Below, piece by piece: positions 58,270-64,000 of a stretch of 64,000 nt of DNA. The notes under the pieces were generated by a model. That model had not been told where the DNA came from and ran no database searches. It saw nothing but the letters and a program-made list of their open reading frames with translations. This stretch comes from Casuarina equisetifolia. Taxonomy: Eukaryota > Streptophyta > Magnoliopsida > Fagales > Casuarinaceae. The DNA lies in assembly GCA_028551475.1 (NCBI GenBank), contig CM052358.1, forward strand, positions 26,686,853 through 26,750,852, read 5' to 3'. Made by a program: the position numbers and the translations under genes. Each line of letters starts with the position of its first letter. Position 1 is the stretch's first letter.

Positions 58270-58440
58270 ACCCAGCCAATTTGATTCTCTCACTTGAAGC
58301 CGTGGACTATACAAGGCCTTTTAAGTAAATCTTTATAAGTTTCAAGATCCAAAGCAGGTAATGAATTGTCAGATATAACCTTAGCTAGTACTAGAAGATC
58401 ATCCACGTTTACCACACGCATCTCCAAGGAGGAGTCTATT
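58270..58440 (-). pseudogene. Possible TNL C-terminal region fragment
   Basis: 'AACCTTAGCTAGTACTAGAAGATCATCCACG' (58378) matches F1 'AACCTCAGCTAATTCTAAAAGATAATCCTCAA' (10505), placing the post-LRR tail downstream of the LRR fragment at 58740-58990. Little else is readable. Confidence 0.35.
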
Positions 58441-58739
58441 ATCACAGGGAGATGTTGCCATGTAAGACAAAAAAGGTTATTCCTTCAACGTCTCTAACGG
58501 CTTCCGAGAAACTCGGTTTCAGTTGCAGCGGATTCCAGCTTGGAATAGTTATAAATAGGAGGGTATGCGTGTAGAGGGAGCTTATAATTTGTACTTGTAA
58601 CTCTGGACTTTGTCCTTTATGAAATGATACTTCTCTTTCTATCCATCGTCCTTTTTGATTGTTACAATGGAAGACCATCTGGAGGAACAAAAGTGCAATT
58701 ATTGTTAAACCCTCCATCCATTTCAAGCCAAGGAATTTT

Positions 58740-58990
58740 TATCGATACACAACTCGGAATTTCCAAGTGTCTTAAGCTTAAAGGTAATTTTGGCAATAAT
58801 TCAAGCACATAAAGATCTTGAAGTTGATAAAGTTGAATTAAATCTGAAAAATTCTTAAATTTATTGCCAAATAGATTTAAATGTTAAAGTGAAGAGAAGC
58901 AACTCAAATCAATAGGGATTACTTCATCTACCATCTTTCAATAACCCAAATATAGTAGTTCTAGACGCAAAGGATGACAATAATTATAGA
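58740..58990 (-). pseudogene. TNL leucine-rich-repeat fragment
   Basis: The reverse complement gives 'DEVIPIDLSCFSSL', 'HLNLFGNKFKNFSDLIQLYQLQDLYVLELLPKLPLSLRHLEI', the terminal TNL LRR pattern (IP..L..L..L..L.L..N.F..). Stops occur between the first repeats. Confidence 0.55.
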
Positions 58991-58999
58991 CTGTTTGCT

Positions 59000-59620
59000 G
59001 CTTGTTTAAGTTTTACAGAGACAAGAAGGATGTTTCTTTTGCATTTAGAATTGTCCATCCAATAAAAGACATGCACTCACTTGACTTAACTTTGCTCTAT
59101 AATCACAAATGATATTAAGAGTCGTTTAAGGGTTTCGTCATTCTGTTGTCAAAAGCCCATAACAAAGTTACCACTAATCCCATACGAAAACGACCATCAA
59201 TCTTAGATATTACGAAGTTCTAATACTTGCAATCCCCATTAAATATTGGACAATTAATCATAATTTCACATAAATATATGCCCACCTACAAGTCTTTATT
59301 CGGGAAGAAAGTCTCAAAAGATTATAACTAAAATTCAGAATCATTTTTGACAAAAAAAAAAGAAGAAGAATAAGATGTAAATGCAGTATTTCAATCTACA
59401 ACTAGGCTCTCTTTTAGCCATATATTATGACTTACTATGAATTAGAAAAATAAAATATCGCTAAAACCTCTTCCAATACTAAGGTCGTTTTACAATGTTT
59501 GCATACAAGTTGCCACCTCTAGCATTAAGAGAAAAATTCTATAGCCAACATAAAACATTAAAAAAAAAAAAAAAAGGAGAAAAAAGGGGAACAAAAGCAA
59601 TCAAGTATGATACATCCATC
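59000..59620. other. AT-rich DNA, no gene seen
   Basis: No recognised motif; A-run at about 59560-59574. Confidence 0.5.
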
Positions 59621-59629
59621 AAGCTTGGA

Positions 59630-60300
59630 AAGAGTTAAGCAAAGCAATAACTGATTGTTGGCGTAGAAGATAATATATAGTTAAATAAATAAAGCATTGT
59701 AAAACTTATTGAAAATATTAGGAATGTTCGCCTGTTCGTTGACTGGGGTTCAGATTTTCACTAATTGTATTTTCATTTTCTTTAGACGAACTGGCCATGG
59801 AGGGTGAAATGACTAAACCTAGAGTGTACCAAGTCGAATTAAGGCAATATTGTATTCCACTCGTTGAAAAACGAACGACACACCCAAGTGAAAGAAATGA
59901 TCCCTTGTAAGTCTAGCGAAATGAACCCATAAAAGTCATAAGACGCTTCAAACTAGAATTGGATATAGATTCTTCAAATTCGTTACCTGTGAATCAGCAA
60001 TCAGCATCCTTATCTTCCAAATCTGCAGACCTATAAAACCAAGCTTACGGGAAACTACAGATTTCTCCCAGAGAGACTTCAGTAGCTACCAACTTGAAAC
60101 CTTGAAATCTCCAGAACAACCGAAAAAACAGGTCCCTTTTTGGTTGAAAGCAACAATCACGGCAAATAGGAAGAACAACAAGACCCAAAGGTGACCGTAT
60201 AGTGCGAAAGAACAATACGTAAGCTGTAGAATTACAAACGGCCAAAATCTCGTCTTTGGTCAACAGAGATTTTTGAGTGGAAATTGGCCGGAAATTCATC
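59630..60300. repeat. Duplicated block, partner of 44460-45010
   Basis: See the partner entry. A small minus-strand frame (60045-60305) has no known domain. Confidence 0.55.
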
Positions 60301-60820
60301 GGCACAAGTCATTGTGAAGACGTAGTATTGAGTTAAGAGATCGTCCCCGTGATCGACGCAAGGACCATCACGAATTACCATTTTTTTTCTTTTTTACTTT
60401 TAGTTCTACCAGGATAAGATTAATGCGACTTTGTACTTGAATTGTCAAACTTTATATTATAATCACTTAATAATATATTACTTACTGCTAATTCATATTA
60501 AAAGTCATTTAAGTCTCTATTTGTCCTCCACCATCAAAGAATCAATCTATCGTAACTCTACCAAAGTAAATTAATAGTCATTAATCTACAATTAAAATGT
60601 TATAACAATATAACCATTTTAGCTTGAATGAACATTTAACGTTTTGGCAAATCTTATAGTTGAAATATTAATTGTGATAATTCGGTGTAACTTCATATAA
60701 ATATATATTTAGTACAAGTCTTTTGAAAAAACAAATGAATCAAAAGTTTACAACTAGAATGCAAAATCCTTCCATTAAGCACTTGCAAAACGAGGTTTTG
60801 TCCAAATTGCTTTAGCATAC

Positions 60821-61180
60821 GTGAAAAGTTGCGATAGTTTTTTTCCTTTGAAGTTCAGGGTAATTATATTTGCAAAAAGGAGCTATAGATGCAATGCAAT
60901 TATGCACGAGGTTCTATCTTGGTTTTATACTAGCGAAAATCTTGCCTTTTCGTCTATTACAACACAATTGTTACAAGATTCGAGGACTTGGACATTGTGT
61001 TATTTGAATTTGGCTAAAAGGAAATTTAGGCGATATCTGTCCCAAACATTCAAGAAAAGGAAAACTCTGTCTAATGTGCACTTCGACCGATCTCCACAGC
61101 AGCATAACCGCGGTTTTGGAAACCAATTTTCTGGTATAGGGACCAAAATCCACTTGGATAAAGCCTATTTTATTGTTTAG
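60821..61180 (+). pseudogene. Possible plus-strand TNL post-LRR fragment with R5 repeat
   Basis: The frame encodes 'AIMHEVLSWFYTSENLAFSSITTQLLQDSRTW', which fits the start of the TNL post-LRR (C-JID) module ('..NEIP.WF..S...SS.SI.LP..L..D..W'). It then runs into the R5 repeat (61126 on), where the frame of the 56-kb copy ('FWYRDQ.PLG') is readable only after a shift and a stop. If right, R5 marks the ends of plus-strand TNL genes, unlike the minus-strand debris elsewhere. This is moderate inference. Confidence 0.35.
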
Positions 61181-61189
61181 TATAAATTT

Positions 61190-61490
61190 CAAAGAATCCT
61201 GGTTCGTTCATTCCACTTTCTTCATGTAATCATAACTTTAGAAGAGCTGTCAGCGAAAGTTGTTAAGTAATTTGCGGGAAAAATAAGTTTCGTACATATT
61301 GCTCTTTTGTCCATTGACTGAAAAGCTGAGACGTTTCTCCTCTTTTCTAAGTTCGGCTCTCTTTCTTCTGTAGATGTAATTGCAGTGCAATTGTGCAGAA
61401 GCCCTACACTCCTCTCAAAGTCCAATCTGGCGGTCTTTCAACACCAATTTCACGGGTCACTCAGTGCTGCTTTTTGACCTGCCGGGACAT
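61190..61490 (+). repeat. Repeat family R5, copy 2, 3' part
   Basis: Continues the match to 56290-56575, including 'GTAATTGCAGTGCAATTGTGCAGAAGCCCTACAC' in near-identical form. The conservation of this non-coding-looking part suggests a fairly recent duplication. Confidence 0.65.
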
Positions 61491-61499
61491 AGTGGGGTA

Positions 61500-62570
61500 G
61501 CTAGGTTCCCATGCTGGACCTAATCAAGAGCGCACAGAAAATGAAAAGACATTTGCAGTCCCAAAATTGTTATTGGGAGGTCTACAAGACGGTCCTATTG
61601 GAGTTGAGGAGAAAGAAATCTCCCTGGTATACGCCCCACCATCTCGGGAAAGCCTAATTCTAAGGACTCTACCCATTACAAAACGTTGAAGTATCAGGCA
61701 CCTTGCTAATGGGTTGGTTTGGAAAATCAACGTTGTGAAGAAGTGGAAACATTAGGCGATTCCAGCGTTCAATGGTACGAAGATGAGACAAAATGAGGAA
61801 ATTTGACAGTAACTCGGGAATTAGCCTATCCATTGTTGCCAGCCTCGTTTCTGTATTTGTAAGTTTTTAAAACGTATCATATGACAGTAAATTCCTTCAA
61901 AAAAAGTGAGAAGAAGAAGATAATTTCCTTATACTATGTAATGTTCAATTGTTTATTTTATATAATTTCAAATCGTATATTATTTAATTTTTAGTTTAAT
62001 TAAAATAAATATATCGTTACACATGTTTCATTTTCATACACATGTCACGAAGTTCCAATGAGTTTAAAATGTGAAATAATTGTCCCGATTCCTCCACACT
62101 TTAACACTTAGCGTCATTTTATTCACAAGTCATTAGCCATGAGTTAGGTCTCTCCATTTCTCTTTGGGGAACTCAAAGCAAATATGTTTGACGATTCACA
62201 CTGGAGAAGCTACACACCCAAGTCCTCTCCTATTAAATCTGGCCATCCAATGATCTCAACTTCCTTATGACTTGCCCGAAAACACTAGGAAAGCTAAGTT
62301 CCCTAATGGATATGGTAGAAGCAATGGGTGAGGTTTAGGAGGGCCCAAAAGCATGCTTCCCCTGTTCCTGTCCTCTTGGTTTGCTCATGAAGTGCCGACG
62401 AGTACCATCAATTATTACCACCTCGTTTAGTGGTGACAAAGCTCCCAAGGCTTATGGGAAGGCCAAAGTAAGAAATTTGTAAGTAGGAAGTGTACAATTA
62501 GTTCATACTGCCCTGCACAGAATAGAACTCTGTAAACGACTTGATGACCATGCCCTGCACATAATAACCA
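61500..62570. other. No confident gene
   Basis: 61538-61640 is the partner of 54840-54990 (R2 composite). The rest has no recognised motif. I could not find the upstream exons of the ankyrin gene that follows. Confidence 0.45.
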
Positions 62571-62589
62571 TACACAAAGACAGTGCCTA

Positions 62590-64000
62590 GCCAACACAGT
62601 GACAAAATAACTCGTCAAAACGAGTACGGAAACACTATCCTCCACGAGGCAGTTACTCTTGACCAAGCGAACTCGGTCAAGGTCGTGAAGAAGATGTTAG
62701 AGAAAGGCCCAGAACTGTTGCACATGACCAACAACCTTGGAGAAACTGCACTCTTTGTCGCAGCTTGCGATGCCAAGACTACACACTTTTCACTTTTCTA
62801 GCAGATAAAATACCAGAATCTGAAGAAGCAACGCATATTCAGAAGACTGAGAGCACCACTATTCTTCATGCCGTTGTTCGTGCTCGGCACTTTGGTAAGT
62901 TCCCACGCTTGTAAAGCTTGTAAAGCTAGCAGCAAGAATAGTCGTGTATACGTATATGTCCGAATGTTCCTTGTAAGTGTCGTGAATTTATGTTTTTTGG
63001 GCACAAAATCCTGAACAGGTTTGGCTTTGGAAATAGCTAGACGGTTCAGCTATACAGATGGGGAAAGAGATAAAGATGGGATGACTGCTCTTCACCTTCT
63101 CTCATGCGACCCTTCAGCATTTGAAAATGTTCAGAGAAGGCCAATTCTCAAGAAAAAATCCGGCTCTGGTATGTGTACACTCTATTACTTTCTGGTAAGG
63201 GCCTGGGTAATTGAGCCGGTTACCGGTCTGCAATTTCACAGGAAATTGGACTACTGAAGTATTCTTAACGACTACAACAACGTCAAATTTTATATAGGAG
63301 TGGTGCTGTGACTTAAAAGAAGACACAAACTATACCTCTGCTGACTCCGAAAGAAGAAAAACAGAATGATATGTAATTTCATCTTGTGTGCTTTGTAAAT
63401 TAGAACTCATGCCATTTATTTAAAAAGTAGGCTTTAGGTTAAAAATATAATTGAAAAGATAATATCAACAGTTAATAATATTATTTCCTATAAGAATATA
63501 TTGTGAATAGTTCTTTTACTAGTGAAAAAATTAATGTGTTCTCTAGAGTGAAAAAAAAATGGTTAGATTGTCTTATCTTAATTGGTTGAAGTTGGAAGAG
63601 TTGTGGCCCTTTTGGTTGTAGCTCTATGAAATGGGTTAGGAAAAATGTACTCATAGCTACTGACTTTTATCTTCAGAATTCAATAGGCACTCTTGTTTGG
63701 CCACAAAGTTCAACTCCAACCCATCGTTGAAGTTAGCCGAGCTGTTGATAGAGCGTACCTCGTTGTCCTTCATGACTGATACAAAGCCGTCCGTACATGG
63801 TAGTTCTCTGGTTCTATCCACTGAAAGCGGAGTTGACAGAGAAGAGTAGGGAGATACTAAAGAAGACCCCACCTCTTCTATTTCTCAACGACAGAAGGAA
63901 AAATCAAAAACTACACCGTCGTTCCTCGCAACTAAGTCAGGTCGCACCGTGGTGGCCTTACTAATACTGCTAAAGTACCCTCAGGCGGCGAAGCACATAG
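62590..64000 (+). pseudogene. ACD6/ITN1-type ankyrin-repeat gene, 5'-truncated and mutated, runs off the window
   Basis: Proteins of this plant family carry N-terminal ankyrin repeats and C-terminal membrane (PGG) segments and act in defence or stress signalling. Exon a (62590-62894): 'TRQNEYGNTILHEAV', 'VKKMLEKGPELLHMTNNLGETALFVAA', then, after a 1-base frame slip near 62783, 'FTFLADKIPESEEATHIQKTESTTILHAVVRARHF'. Intron 62895-63018 (GTAAGT...CAG). Exon b from 63019: 'GLALEIARRFSYTDG', 'DGMTALHLLSCDPSAFE', probable donor at 63169. Exon c from 63677: 'LAELLIERTSLSF', in-frame TAG at 63847, then 'PSFLATKSGRTVVALLILLKYPQAAKHI' to the edge. First exons are not found. The slip and stop indicate a pseudogene. 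Confidence 0.8.
62895..63018 (+). other. Intron of the ankyrin gene
   Basis: The donor GTAAGT follows 'CACTTTG' and the acceptor is CTGAACAG. Joining restores the ankyrin text 'HFGLALEIA' in one frame, which supports both sites. Confidence 0.8.

Noticed and set aside
1-64000. tRNA, rRNA or snoRNA genes
   Set aside because: I looked for tRNA A- and B-box text and conserved rRNA stretches and saw none, but a covariance-model search would be decisive.

Overview
The window looks like nuclear DNA of a dicot plant, probably a woody rosid, though I cannot name the species. The evidence is AT-rich intergenic DNA, GT-AG introns, decayed TIR-NBS-LRR (TNL) resistance-gene exons, an ACD6/ITN1-type ankyrin gene, an NADP-malic enzyme fragment, plant-type carboxylesterase fragments and Ty1/Copia retrotransposons. 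Very little is intact: it reads as a decayed TNL cluster, mostly on the minus strand, rearranged by local duplication and invaded by retroelements. The only plausibly intact small genes are two secreted cysteine-rich peptide genes.

Layout. 1-3000: a possible LTR remnant, one copy of an unidentified repeat (R2) and AT-rich DNA. About 3150-8900: two tandem, diverged copies of a ~2.6-3.1 kb segment, each with antisense TNL leucine-rich-repeat (LRR) remnants. 8900-25431: TNL debris on the minus strand. It includes C-terminal exons near 10.5, 20.3 and 24.2 kb, a broken TIR exon at 13.6-14.08 kb with its nucleotide-binding exon at 13.26-13.52 kb, LRR pieces, an NADP-malic enzyme fragment at 22.4-22.95 kb, and a dispersed unknown family (R1). 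25432-26987: an old Copia element with most of its interior deleted. 27-31 kb: mostly featureless AT-rich DNA with a short GC-rich island.

About 31.0-44.3 kb is a tandem segmental array built from a carboxylesterase fragment, a ~185-bp minisatellite (5, 1 and 2 units in successive copies) and a gene for a 118-aa secreted cysteine-rich peptide. Peptide copies at 35057-35413 and 43331-43687 are open, the copy at 31271-31625 is dead, and the one expected near 39.5-40 kb is missing. This array is the most interesting part of the window.

44.4-48.2 kb: TNL 5'-flank duplicates, a large inverted repeat and another TNL C-terminal exon. 48414-54025: a complete-looking Copia element with 166-bp LTRs, a 5-bp target duplication, primer-binding site and polypurine tract, but a dead coding region. 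Its leader carries five regularly spaced telobox motifs. 54-62 kb: duplicated repeats, LRR/TNL remnants and possible plus-strand TNL C-terminal fragments. 62.58 kb to the window end: a 5'-truncated, mutated ankyrin-repeat gene on the plus strand that runs off the edge.
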